This document shows, one piece after another, positions 8,052 through 16,960 of a stretch of 64,000 nt of DNA. Numbering within the stretch: position 1 is the stretch's first letter; each line of letters begins with the position of its first letter. Both the position numbers and the translations under genes were made by a program. Under the pieces are notes generated by a model. That model made no database searches. It was not told the origin of the DNA and was given only the letters and a program-made list of their open reading frames with translations. Source of the stretch: Croceibacterium ferulae (GTDB lineage Bacteria > Pseudomonadota > Alphaproteobacteria > Sphingomonadales > Sphingomonadaceae); NCBI RefSeq assembly GCF_003660445.1, contig NZ_QZVQ01000001.1, positions 102,127 to 166,126 of the forward strand, read 5' to 3'.

Positions 8052-9349
8052 TGGCCCGCGCGCTGACCGGCGAACGTTTCACCGCGGTGGAGGTGTTCGG
8101 CCGCGCGGAATGCGCCCTGCCCTGCTGGGAGATCAACTACACCCCCATGCGCGACGAGGATGGCATGATCGTCGGCGCGTTCTATCTGGCCAAGGACATT
8201 TCCGAACGCCTGCGCGCGGAGCAGGAGCTGCTCGCCGCGCAGGAGGCGTTGCGCCAGAGCCAGAAGATGGAGGCGATGGGCAGCCTGACGGGCGGCGTGG
8301 CGCATGACTTCAACAATCTGCTGACGCCGATCATCGGCAGCCTCGACATCCTGCAACGCAAGGGCGTGGGCGGGGAGCGGGAGCAGCGCCTGATCGGCGG
8401 CGCGCTGCAATCGGCCGAGCGGGCCAAGACGCTGGTGCAGCGGCTGCTGGCCTTTGCCCGGCGGCAACCGCTGCAGCCGCGCGCCGTGGACATCGCTGCG
8501 CTGGTCGGCGGCATGGCGGATCTGGTCGCCAGCACGTCCGGCCCACAGACACGGGTCGCCATGGATGTGGCCGACGACCTGCCCGCCGCGCTGGCGGACC
8601 AGAACCAGCTGGAAATGGCGATCCTGAACCTGAGCGTGAATGCCCGCGACGCGATGCCCGATGGCGGCCGGCTGAGCATCACGGCGCGCCAGGTGCAGGT
8701 GAAGGACGGCCATCCGACCGGGCTGAAGCCGGGCCGTTATGTGCGCCTGTCGGTCGCGGATAGCGGGATCGGCATGGATGCCGAGACGCTGCGGCGGGCG
8801 GTGGAGCCATTCTATTCCACGAAGGGCATCGGTCAGGGCACCGGACTTGGCCTGTCGATGGTCCACGGCCTGGCCGCGCAGCTGGGCGGGGCGTTGACGA
8901 TCGAGAGCCGGCCGGGCCTGGGCACCGATGTCCAGCTATGGCTGCCGGCCACCACGATCAGCCCCGAAATGGCCGACCGGGTGGAGGACGCCGCGCCGAC
9001 CATGCAGGCCGGAACCGCGCTGGTGGTGGATGACGAGGAATTCGTGCGCGCCAGCACGGCCGACATGCTCGCCGATCTGGGGTACCACATCACGGAAGCG
9101 GACTCGGCGGAACATGCGTGGGAGCTGGTGCAGAACGGGCTGAAACCCGATCTGCTGGTGACCGACCACCTGATGCCCGGCAAGACCGGTACCGACCTGG
9201 CGCGCGACGTGCTGGCCCGTCTGCCCGCCACACGCGTGCTGATCGTGTCCGGCTATGCCGAGGCGGATGGCATCGCCGCCGACCTGCCGCGGCTGGTCAA
9301 GCCGTTTCGCCAGGCCGACCTGGCCGCCAGCATCGCCGACGGCGCCTGA
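8039..9349 (+). CDS. Kinase-receiver half of the frameshifted hybrid histidine kinase
   Basis: This is the C-terminal continuation of the preceding gene in another frame. After the rest of a PAS/PAC domain comes the phospho-acceptor H-box (GGVAHDFNNLL), then the ATPase domain with N-box (LNLSVNARDAM), G1-box (VADSGIGMD) and F/G2 boxes (EPFYSTKGIGQGTGLGLS). A receiver domain follows, with the phospho-acceptor Asp in VTDHLMP and a Lys in LVKPF. Homology begins upstream of the first in-frame ATG at 8039, near 8010, so the natural protein was probably one chain starting at 5553. It could function only if the frameshift is an error or is bypassed. The attached receiver suggests feedback or phosphorelay signalling. 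No cognate regulator lies next to it. Confidence 0.8.
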   Translation: MQALMARALTGERFTAVEVFGRAECALPCWEINYTPMRDEDGMIVGAFYLAKDISERLRAEQELLAAQEALRQSQKMEAMGSLTGGVAHDFNNLLTPIIGSLDILQRKGVGGEREQRLIGGALQSAERAKTLVQRLLAFARRQPLQPRAVDIAALVGGMADLVASTSGPQTRVAMDVADDLPAALADQNQLEMAILNLSVNARDAMPDGGRLSITARQVQVKDGHPTGLKPGRYVRLSVADSGIGMDAETLRRAVEPFYSTKGIGQGTGLGLSMVHGLAAQLGGALTIESRPGLGTDVQLWLPATTISPEMADRVEDAAPTMQAGTALVVDDEEFVRASTADMLADLGYHITEADSAEHAWELVQNGLKPDLLVTDHLMPGKTGTDLARDVLARLPATRVLIVSGYAEADGIAADLPRLVKPFRQADLAASIADGA

Positions 9350-9355
9350 CTTCAA

Positions 9356-9386
9356 CGTGTGCGGCGGGACCGATCCGCCGCACACG
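9356..9386. terminator. Hairpin between convergent genes
   Basis: A perfect 12-bp stem, CGTGTGCGGCGG at 9356-9367 with CCGCCGCACACG at 9375-9386, surrounds a 7-nt loop. It lies between the convergent ends of the histidine kinase and pirin genes. There is no clear T-run on either side, so it is a weak intrinsic terminator or a transcript-end stabiliser serving both directions. Confidence 0.6.
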
Positions 9387-9406
9387 CAGGCTGTCCCGGC
9401 CTTCGA

Positions 9407-10105
9407 TCAGGCCGCGTCGACCAGCACGATCTCCGCATCCTCCAGCGCAGTGACGGTCAGCACCTCGACATCGCTGATGGCGGCACCATCACGGGCATTC
9501 ACCCGCACCCCGTCGATCTCCACCGCCCCGGCGGCCGGCACCAGATAGGCCTTGCGGGTCCGGCCCAGCTGGTACTGCGCCGTCTCGCCCGCCTTCAGCG
9601 TGGCGCCCAGCACGCGCGCTTCCGTGCGGATCGGCAGGGCATCGTCATCGCCTGCAAAACCGCTGGCCAGCGTCACGAACTGGCCCGAACGCACGCCCTT
9701 GGGGAACGGCTTGGCACCCCACTGCGGGGCATCGCCAGTGCTGGTGGGTATGATCCAGATCTGGAAGATGCGGGTGGTCACATCCTCCATGTTGTATTCC
9801 GAATGGCGGACGCCGGTGCCCGCGCTCATTACCTGCACGTCCCCTGCCTCGGTGCGGCCCTTGTTGCCCAGGCTGTCCTCATGCGTGATCGCGCCTTCGC
9901 GGACATAGGTGATGATCTCCATGTCCCGGTGCGGATGCGGCGGGAAGCCGGTCTTCGGCGCGATCGTGTCGTCGTTCCAGACGCGCAGATTGCCCCAGTG
10001 GACGCGTGCAGGATCGTGGTAGTCGGCGAAGGAGAAGTGATGCTTGGCATCCAGCCAGCCATGGTTTGCGCCGCCGAGACTGTCGAAGGGACGAAGGTCG
10101 ATCAT
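9407..10105 (-). CDS. Pirin family protein (YhaK/quercetinase-like)
   Basis: This is a bicupin metalloprotein of the pirin family. Some bacterial members have quercetin 2,3-dioxygenase activity and others are redox-linked regulators. The 232-residue product has the metal ligands in the expected places: H57 and H59 (FPPHPHRDME), H101 and E103 (GVRHSEYN). The length is typical of the short bacterial pirins. It is transcribed divergently from a LysR regulator with 113 bp between the starts, an arrangement that often means the regulator controls it. The actual substrate cannot be read from sequence. Confidence 0.9.
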   Translation of the reverse strand: MIDLRPFDSLGGANHGWLDAKHHFSFADYHDPARVHWGNLRVWNDDTIAPKTGFPPHPHRDMEIITYVREGAITHEDSLGNKGRTEAGDVQVMSAGTGVRHSEYNMEDVTTRIFQIWIIPTSTGDAPQWGAKPFPKGVRSGQFVTLASGFAGDDDALPIRTEARVLGATLKAGETAQYQLGRTRKAYLVPAAGAVEIDGVRVNARDGAAISDVEVLTVTALEDAEIVLVDAA

Positions 10106-10218
10106 TGTGCCATCTCCTGGTGGCCGGAGGGATCACCGGCGTTGCAGGTGATATGGACCTGACCGGCTGTTCAAGGCAGAGTGAAAAGTTCGGACCATCT
10201 GTTCGATGGAGTTGAAAA
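10106..10218. promoter_or_regulatory. Divergent promoter region between pirin and lysR genes
   Basis: This 113-bp gap holds both start regions of the divergent pirin and LysR genes and is the likely binding region for the LysR protein. I could not pick out a convincing T-N11-A palindrome or sigma-70 hexamers by eye. Confidence 0.4.
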
Positions 10219-11148
10219 GTGGACGAACCCGGCACCCCCAGTCTCGACCAGTTGCGGATCTTCCTGGCCATCGTGGACGAGGGCAGTTTTGCAGGCGCCG
10301 CGCGCCGGCTGAACCGCGCCGTGTCCGTCATCAGCTATGGCATCGCCAATCTGGAGGCGCAGCTTGGCCTGACCCTGTTCGAGCGGCAGGGCACCCGCAA
10401 GCCCCGGCTGACCGATGCGGGACGGGCCGTGCTGACGGAGGCGCGATCGCTGGGCGAAGGAATGGATGCGCTGCGGGCCAAGGCGCGCGGCCTGCTGCAG
10501 GGGCTGGAGGCGGAGGTGTCCGCAGCGGTCGACGTGATGCTGTCGGCGGAACGGCTGGGCCGTGTGCTGCGGGGGTTTGCGCGGGAGTACCCCACGGTGT
10601 CGCTGCGGCTGCATGTCGAGGCGCTGGGTGCGGTGACCGCCATGGTGCTGGACCGCACGGCGGTGATCGGCCTGTCGGGTCCGCTGGCGGTCGGCGCGGC
10701 GGCGATCGACAGCTGCGCCGCCGGATCGGTGCCGATGGTGCCGGTCGCCGCGCCCGATCACCCGCTCGCCCGCATGGGAACGATCCCGCCGGGCGCAGCG
10801 CGCGGTCATACGCAGCTGGTGCTGACCGACCGGTCGCGCTTCACCGAAGGGCGCAGCTTTTCCGTCACCAGCCATCGGATCTGGCGACTGGCCGACCTGG
10901 GTTCCAAGCACGCCCTGCTTCGCGAAGGCATCGGCTGGGGGAATATGCCGCTGCCGATGGTCCAGCCGGATCTGGCCGCAGGCACGCTGATGCGGCTCGC
11001 GCTGCCGGACCATCAGGCCGGCATCTATCGCTTCTGCGGGATCTGGCGCCGCGACGCACCGCCCGGACCGGCGGCATCATGGCTGCTGGACCAGTTCGTC
11101 GCCGCCGGGCGCGCCGATGCGGTGGCGGACGGAATGGCCGATCTCTGA
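10219..11148 (+). CDS. LysR family transcriptional regulator
   Basis: The 309-residue product has an N-terminal winged helix-turn-helix (LDQLRIFLAIVDEGSFAGAA, then a recognition-helix region ending in LEAQLGLTLFERQG), a linker helix and an effector-binding domain. The GTG at 10219 is taken as start because homology begins a few residues later. It is divergent from the pirin gene, so it probably activates or represses that gene. LysR regulators of this kind are often paired with pirin or quercetinase genes. The ligand is unknown. Confidence 0.88.
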   Translation: MDEPGTPSLDQLRIFLAIVDEGSFAGAARRLNRAVSVISYGIANLEAQLGLTLFERQGTRKPRLTDAGRAVLTEARSLGEGMDALRAKARGLLQGLEAEVSAAVDVMLSAERLGRVLRGFAREYPTVSLRLHVEALGAVTAMVLDRTAVIGLSGPLAVGAAAIDSCAAGSVPMVPVAAPDHPLARMGTIPPGAARGHTQLVLTDRSRFTEGRSFSVTSHRIWRLADLGSKHALLREGIGWGNMPLPMVQPDLAAGTLMRLALPDHQAGIYRFCGIWRRDAPPGPAASWLLDQFVAAGRADAVADGMADL

Positions 11149-11159
11149 CGGGGTGCCCG

Positions 11160-11200
11160 CAAAAGACAGGGCGCCGAGGTCCGTTCGGATCCTCGGCGCC
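11160..11200 (-). terminator. Terminator of the autotransporter gene
   Basis: A perfect 10-bp stem, GGCGCCGAGG at 11170-11179 with CCTCGGCGCC at 11191-11200, encloses an 11-nt loop. On the minus strand the stem is followed by TGTCTTTTGC, so it best serves the autotransporter gene ending at 11271. It could also stop the convergent LysR transcript. Confidence 0.7.
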
Positions 11201-11270
11201 CGAAGGTGCCGGCCGGCGGTGCGCGGGGGGGTCTGGGGGGTCGATGCGCTGTCCTGCCGGCCGGTAGGCG

Positions 11271-14200
11271 TCAGAACCCTACCTTGAGGGTTCCGCGCAG
11301 CGCCACGGCATTGGCATCGTGGCGATCTTCAAGGCGGAGTTCCCCCGCCAGTTCGAAGGTGGAGCCGCCCCCCAGGGCGCGCAGGCCGGCATACCAGCCG
11401 CTCTCCATCTGCTCGGGGGTCAGGGTGAAACGCTCCCCATCATCGCCGAAGCGCGCCGTGGTCGAGCCGAGCGTCCCGCCGGCGATCTCGCGCCAGCCGC
11501 CTTCGCCTTCGACCCGGAACCAGGTCTCGTCGCCTCGGCCCTTGCCCATGAAGTCGATCCCGGCGGCGACGCCGCCATTGACGCCCAACTCGTCGCTGGT
11601 GCGGTCGTCCACGATCAGGTTCAGGCTGCCGCCGCCTGTCTCGGTATAGCCGTCCTCCTTCAGGCGGGTGTAATCGACAGTGACCTGTGGCCGCACGAAG
11701 AAGGCGCCGCCGCCAAGCTCGTAGGACAGGCCGCCGCTCGCGGCGACCACGGTACCGTTCCATTCGCCGGTGATCTCCCGGTCGATCTGCTCCTCGCCGA
11801 TCTGGCCGGCGAAGGCCCGCTCGGATTCGAAGTTCGACCGGCCGATGGAGCCGCGCAGATGCGCCTGGAACCCGCCCCAGGCACCGCGCCACCAGGCCGC
11901 CGCGCCATAGGTGTTGCCGGTGGTCTGGCTGCCGGCATCATTGTCGTAATCGCTCCAGATCCAGTTCACGCCCAGGCCGAAGGCGCCGAAGCCGGTGTCG
12001 ACCTCCGCCCCCGCGCCATAGCCGAGGCCGTCCTGGGTGTAGCCGTCGGTGACGCCCTCGCTCTTCTCCGTGCTCCAGCCGGACATGTTCAGGATCACGT
12101 CGACCCCGCCGACGGACCAGGTCGGGTTCTGCGGATCGGCGATCTGGCGGGCCAGCGCGCGGGTGCCCTGGCTGATGCTTTCGAACGTGCCGCCCGCATG
12201 GTCCGGCAGCATCTGCCGCACGGTCGAGCGGAACTGCGCGCCATCGGTGATGCCGAGGAACACATCCTCCAGCTCGTCATCGCCGGCGATGGCGGTGAAC
12301 ACCGCCGGGTAGGCGCTGGTCTGCGACCGGTTCAGGCCCAGTTCGATGGCGGAGCGCCGGGTGATGTCCACCGCCAGCTGGCTGGCGGCTGTATCGTTGG
12401 CGATGCTGGCCTTGAACAGGAACGGGATCAGGCTGGTGTCGGTGACCAGCCCGCCCGCACCGCTGAGGCTGCCCCCCTGCAGGACGGTGTAGCGCCCCTC
12501 CGCATTGCCGACATCGGCCAGTCGCAGCTGCAGCCTGGCATCCTTGGCGAAGTTCGCCGCGCCGGTGACAGTCAGGCCCGTGCCCTCGCCCGCCACCTTG
12601 CTGAGCGTGACGCCCAGCGTACTGCCCGCTGCCATGTCGAGCGAGGCGATGGTCGCCGGCCGGGTGACGTCGAGCATGCCGCCGGTGACGCGGACCGAGA
12701 GATTGGCCGCATTGGCCAGCGAACCGGAGAAGCGCGCCGTGTCCGCGATCGTCAGTGCGTCCGTGCCCCCACCGAAATCGGCGGATCCGGCGAAGATCGC
12801 ACTGCCCGCCAGGCTGAGCGTGTCGTTCCCGCTACCAAAATTGGCGGCACCGGCGTGGATGGCGTCACCGGACAGGGCCAGGGCATTGTTGCCCCCACCG
12901 AACTGCACGGTGCCCGCCAGCGACCCGTCGGCCAGCTCCACCCGGTCGTTGCCGGCGCCCAGGCGCACATCGCCGGCGATCACCGGGGCGTTGAAGCCGG
13001 CACCGACCTGCGTCTGGCGGATGGTCACGCCGCCATTGTTGGCCGACAGGTCGATGGCGATGTTGCGGCCCGAATTGACCGCCGCGCCGCTCGCCGCGAT
13101 GCCGCCGCTGTTTTCCAGCAGCGTCACCGTGCCGCTGCGATCGATGATCGCGGTGGCGTTACCGTTTGCGCCAGCGGCGGTCGCGCGGATGACGCCGCTG
13201 TTGCGGATCGTGGGCAGGCTGGCGCCGGCATCGATGGCGACGGCGGTGGTCTGCGCCGCCGAGCCATTGCCGCCCCGCGCCTCCACCGTGCCCGACACCT
13301 GCAGCACCGCGGTGCTGGCCCCGGCACCCAGGCGCAGCGCCGTGGCGCTGGCGTCATTGGCGTTGGCCGTGATCGAGCCCGCGATGCCGATGCCGTTGGC
13401 GATGGAGACATCGCCGCCCCGCCCGCCGATGACCAGCCCGTTGCCGTTCACCCCGGAATGGATGCCGTCAGCGCCGATCCGCCCGTCGATCTGCAGGCCA
13501 TACCCGCTGGACGTGCCGGCAACCGGCCCGATGGCGATCGCGCGATTGGTGGCACCGATCAGCATGGCGGGGGCGGCGCCCAGCGACACGACCTGCGCAC
13601 TGCCCTCGCGCGAATCCGGGATACCGTCGCTGTCCTCGTCATCGTTGGTGGGGGAGGCGTCACGCGGCGGCACCGCCAGCACGATGCCGCCCGAAACATT
13701 GCCCTCCACCAGCAGCGCGGAGCCGCCTTGCAGCAGATCGTCCGCATCCAGCTTCGTCGCGCCTGCGGGCGTGGTGTTGTAGCGATAGCCGGTGGCGGTG
13801 ATCGCGCCCTGCACCACCATCGCGCCGGTCACATCTCCCGCAAAATGCGCGCCCACCGCGCCCGCCCCGCGCGCCGTCAGCGTGCCGGCCAGCCGGACAT
13901 TGCCGGTGACCGCCTGTGCGGCGAGGCCAACCACCCGGTCGCCGGTGACCGTGGTCGACCCGTCATGCACCAGCGCGCCGGTCAGCGGCCCTTCCAGCCG
14001 GATACCGGCGGAATCGTTGCCTTCCACCACGATGGTGCCCGTATGGCTGATCCGTCCGGCATGTGCGCCCGCCGTGCGGATGGCGATCCGGTTGCTGCCC
14101 AGCGCCAGCGGCCCGTCCAGATCACCGTCATTGTCGGTGTCGGTGGGGGTGTAGGGCTCGTCCAGCGTGATGGTGCCGGTGTTGGTGATGTCGCCGCTGG

Positions 14201-14471
14201 TGCCGGCCTGCGCCAGGATGCCGACCGCATTGTTGCTGTTGGCGATCGTGATCGCCCCGGCATTGCTGACCGCATGGTTGCTGTCCATCGTCACCGCCGT
14301 GCCGCCGCCCGGCACGACCGAACCGGCGGCGGTGATGGTGATGTTGCCGGCCGCGCCATTGGCGATGGTGGCGGTGCGCACCGGATTGGTCACGCGGGTG
14401 GTGATGTCTTGCGCCGCGGCCGGCGCGGCAATGGCCAGCGCCGCCGTGGAGGCAAGCAGGTAACGATGCAT
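11271..14471 (-). CDS. Autotransporter (type Va secretion) with Ca-binding-like motifs
   Basis: This is a classical autotransporter of 1066 residues. It has a signal peptide (MHRYLLASTAALAIAAPAAA), a long Gly/Ala/Thr-rich passenger of repeated short strands typical of a beta-helix, and a C-terminal 12-strand beta-barrel domain (about the last 270 residues) ending LRGTLKVGF. Two acidic DxDxDG-type loops lie in the passenger (TDTDNDGDLDG and NDDEDSDGIPD), resembling thrombospondin type-3 calcium sites. The ATG at 14471 was chosen because AAGGGA lies just upstream and the signal peptide begins there. It follows the TonB receptor gene by 80 bp on the same strand and may belong to the sigma/anti-sigma locus. 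The function of the passenger is unknown; adhesion is only one possibility. Confidence 0.88.
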   Translation of the reverse strand: MHRYLLASTAALAIAAPAAAQDITTRVTNPVRTATIANGAAGNITITAAGSVVPGGGTAVTMDSNHAVSNAGAITIANSNNAVGILAQAGTSGDITNTGTITLDEPYTPTDTDNDGDLDGPLALGSNRIAIRTAGAHAGRISHTGTIVVEGNDSAGIRLEGPLTGALVHDGSTTVTGDRVVGLAAQAVTGNVRLAGTLTARGAGAVGAHFAGDVTGAMVVQGAITATGYRYNTTPAGATKLDADDLLQGGSALLVEGNVSGGIVLAVPPRDASPTNDDEDSDGIPDSREGSAQVVSLGAAPAMLIGATNRAIAIGPVAGTSSGYGLQIDGRIGADGIHSGVNGNGLVIGGRGGDVSIANGIGIAGSITANANDASATALRLGAGASTAVLQVSGTVEARGGNGSAAQTTAVAIDAGASLPTIRNSGVIRATAAGANGNATAIIDRSGTVTLLENSGGIAASGAAVNSGRNIAIDLSANNGGVTIRQTQVGAGFNAPVIAGDVRLGAGNDRVELADGSLAGTVQFGGGNNALALSGDAIHAGAANFGSGNDTLSLAGSAIFAGSADFGGGTDALTIADTARFSGSLANAANLSVRVTGGMLDVTRPATIASLDMAAGSTLGVTLSKVAGEGTGLTVTGAANFAKDARLQLRLADVGNAEGRYTVLQGGSLSGAGGLVTDTSLIPFLFKASIANDTAASQLAVDITRRSAIELGLNRSQTSAYPAVFTAIAGDDELEDVFLGITDGAQFRSTVRQMLPDHAGGTFESISQGTRALARQIADPQNPTWSVGGVDVILNMSGWSTEKSEGVTDGYTQDGLGYGAGAEVDTGFGAFGLGVNWIWSDYDNDAGSQTTGNTYGAAAWWRGAWGGFQAHLRGSIGRSNFESERAFAGQIGEEQIDREITGEWNGTVVAASGGLSYELGGGAFFVRPQVTVDYTRLKEDGYTETGGGSLNLIVDDRTSDELGVNGGVAAGIDFMGKGRGDETWFRVEGEGGWREIAGGTLGSTTARFGDDGERFTLTPEQMESGWYAGLRALGGGSTFELAGELRLEDRHDANAVALRGTLKVGF

Positions 14472-14551
14472 TGGAGATCCCTTCCCATCCAACTCTGTGG
14501 ATCAGGACGGAGTAGCGCGGCGGCAGCCTTGGCCACCATCAGCAGCTTTCT

Positions 14552-16960
14552 TCAGAATGCGGCGTCGAAGCCCAGCCGCACGGTGCGCGGGCGCAGCGGC
14601 GTCACCTGCAGGCGATCGTCCACGAACGGTGTGCCCAGCGCGAAGCGGTTGCCGCGCGTATCGGGGATGTTGGTGATCCCCAGCGTCAGGCCCATTCCGT
14701 CGCGACCCAGCCGAATGGCCAGCCCGCTGTCGAGATAGTCGCCCTGCCGCTCGCCCAGTTCGGGGCCGATCCCCAGGCGTGACCGGCCGACATAGCTGGC
14801 CCAGCCACGCGCGGTCAGTTCCAGCCCGTCGCCCAGTTGCCGGCGCCAGTCGAACCCCGCGCGGGCCGAGATGTCGGCAATGTTGGGCACCTGCCGCGCG
14901 CGCTCGGCCAGTTCGGCCCGGCTGAGATTGCTGGCCGCGCCGCCAAGATCAGACAGGATGAACAGGCTGCCCGTGCGCACCCGGCTGTCATTCACCGACA
15001 GGCCACCCTCCAGCCGCAGTTCCGGCCCGACGGCGACGCTGCCGGACAGGGTGGCCGTCCAGATCCGGCCATCGCCGATATTGGCGGTGCTGGGAAAGCC
15101 GCTGGCATCGATGAAGTCGGCCTGGATGTCGTGCCAGTCGGTAAAGGACAGGCTGGCCGCCAGATCGAACGGACCCACTTGCGGCGTGCCATGGCGGGCG
15201 CCCACCTCGAACGTCGCGGTTGAATCGCTTTCGAACCGGCGGACGATGTCGCCCTCGATCGCCAGCCCGCCGGGACGGAATCCCTGCTGGTAGCGGAGAT
15301 ACAGGGTCGTATCCTCCTGCAAATTGGCCAGCAGCGCGGCGGAGGGCAGCACCACGGTTTCCGTGCGCTCGCCCGTGACGGCACGCAGGGCGGCGACCAG
15401 CGGCAGCGGCAGGTTCTCCCCCTCCCCGCCCAGTTCCGAATGCGTGACGCGCGCACCGGCGGTGGCGGTCAGGCCCGGCATCAGGCGCAGGCTGCCTTCG
15501 CCATAGATCGTGCCTTCGCGGATGCGGTTGGTGACGCCGGTCGTCGCCACACGCTGGCCATCGGGCAGGTCCAGCGCGCGGGTCAGGCGCACACGATTGC
15601 TGGTGTAGCTTATCCCCGCCAGCCAGCCGAAACCGTCATCCACCGGCTGCCACACCCGCGTCTCGTGCGCGAACATCTGCGTGTCATTGTGCTGCACGAA
15701 CAGGCGCGGAACGGCAGGATCGCGGGTGGCGTCGTACCGTTCGGTCAGGTCCTGCCCGGTCAGCCCGGTGGTGGAGCGCAGCCGGACGGTGCCGATCCAC
15801 CCGGACACGATCAGCTGCCCCTGCGCGAAGCTCGCGTCGGAGCCTTCCGTCACCAGCGCGTCCCGGTCCAGCCCGTCGCTGCGGGCAGCGGCGATGCGAT
15901 CGGCATACTGGCTGTCGGCCGCGTCGATCCGCTGGCCGATCCCCATTACGTCCACCGTCCAGCCCGGCCCGGGCTCCACCCGGAGCGTCGCCCGCCCGCC
16001 CAGCACGTCCGACCGGTTGACGTCGTCCTGCCCGATCAGCGGCTTGTCGATATAGCCACCGCTGCGCGATCCATCGACCACCAGCCGCAGGGCCGCGACA
16101 TCCGACGCCAGCGGCAGGTTCACGGTGGCGCCGATATCCGCGCCGGGGTTCCCATGCATGGTCAGCGATCCGCCGGCCCGCACCTCCGTCACGGTGACGC
16201 CCAGCTGCGGCACGTTCGGCACCAGCCGGATGATCCCGCCCAGCGACCCGGCCCCGTACAGCGTACCCTGCGGCCCTTCCAGCACCTCCACCCGGGCGAG
16301 GTCGGACAGCCGCAGATCCGGGTCTGGCGCATTGTAGCCCAGGCGCAGATCGCCCAGATACTGCCCCACCGTCGCCTGTGTCGGGCCGGTGAAGCTGGAA
16401 TCGGCGATGCCGCGGATGAACAGCTTGTTGCGGCCGCTACCCAGATGGGTGGAGGAAACGCTGGCCAGCGCCTGCGTGATCCGCTCCGTCCCCCCGACCC
16501 CGCCGAAGGTCAGTTGCCGCCCGTCGAGCACGGACACCTGGCCCGCAAAATCGGCGAGGCTCAGCTCCCTCTTGCTGGCGACCACGACAATGGGTTGCGA
16601 CGGTTCGACCGGTGGCGGAGCGGCCGGCGGATCACGGAGGACGGGCGCCGGCCGGCTCGCGGCATGCTGCGGGACGATGCGCCATGCGCCGGCACCCACA
16701 GCGATGGCCCGACCACCGATGGCATCCGCCAGACGCCGCACCGCATCGCCGGCACTGTGCCGGCCACGAACGGCGCGCACCCGCCGGCCGGCCAACGCCG
16801 GGTCGATGACCACGCTGGTGCCGCTCTGCCGGGCGATCGCGATCGCCGCCTGCCCGGCGGTGCCGGCGGGCACATCCACCGCCGCGCGCGCGCCCTGCGC
16901 CGCCGCGGGCAGCGGTGCGGCCATGGCCAGCACGAGCAGCGCGGGCGCCGCACGGCGCAT
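14552..16960 (-). CDS. TonB-dependent receptor with STN signalling domain (FecA-type)
   Basis: This is an outer-membrane receptor of 802 residues. After a signal peptide comes an STN domain (about residues 28-80, around AGQAAIAIARQSGTSVVIDP). It is the part that contacts a FecR-type anti-sigma factor in signalling receptors. Then come a plug (NKLFIRGIADSSF; LARVEVLEGPQGTLYGAGS) and a barrel ending in Phe. The ATG at 16960 overlaps the fecR-type stop (TGATG) and a GTG lies one codon earlier. Together with the upstream anti-sigma and ECF sigma genes it forms a cell-surface signalling unit that should induce its own transcription when ligand binds. The ligand is not evident. Confidence 0.9.
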   Translation of the reverse strand: MRRAAPALLVLAMAAPLPAAAQGARAAVDVPAGTAGQAAIAIARQSGTSVVIDPALAGRRVRAVRGRHSAGDAVRRLADAIGGRAIAVGAGAWRIVPQHAASRPAPVLRDPPAAPPPVEPSQPIVVVASKRELSLADFAGQVSVLDGRQLTFGGVGGTERITQALASVSSTHLGSGRNKLFIRGIADSSFTGPTQATVGQYLGDLRLGYNAPDPDLRLSDLARVEVLEGPQGTLYGAGSLGGIIRLVPNVPQLGVTVTEVRAGGSLTMHGNPGADIGATVNLPLASDVAALRLVVDGSRSGGYIDKPLIGQDDVNRSDVLGGRATLRVEPGPGWTVDVMGIGQRIDAADSQYADRIAAARSDGLDRDALVTEGSDASFAQGQLIVSGWIGTVRLRSTTGLTGQDLTERYDATRDPAVPRLFVQHNDTQMFAHETRVWQPVDDGFGWLAGISYTSNRVRLTRALDLPDGQRVATTGVTNRIREGTIYGEGSLRLMPGLTATAGARVTHSELGGEGENLPLPLVAALRAVTGERTETVVLPSAALLANLQEDTTLYLRYQQGFRPGGLAIEGDIVRRFESDSTATFEVGARHGTPQVGPFDLAASLSFTDWHDIQADFIDASGFPSTANIGDGRIWTATLSGSVAVGPELRLEGGLSVNDSRVRTGSLFILSDLGGAASNLSRAELAERARQVPNIADISARAGFDWRRQLGDGLELTARGWASYVGRSRLGIGPELGERQGDYLDSGLAIRLGRDGMGLTLGITNIPDTRGNRFALGTPFVDDRLQVTPLRPRTVRLGFDAAF

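Noticed and set aside
11319..14738. A very long open frame on the plus strand opposite the autotransporter gene
   Set aside because: It is the mirror of a GC-rich real gene, encodes Ala/Gly/Arg-rich low-complexity sequence, and has no recognisable domain or ribosome binding site.
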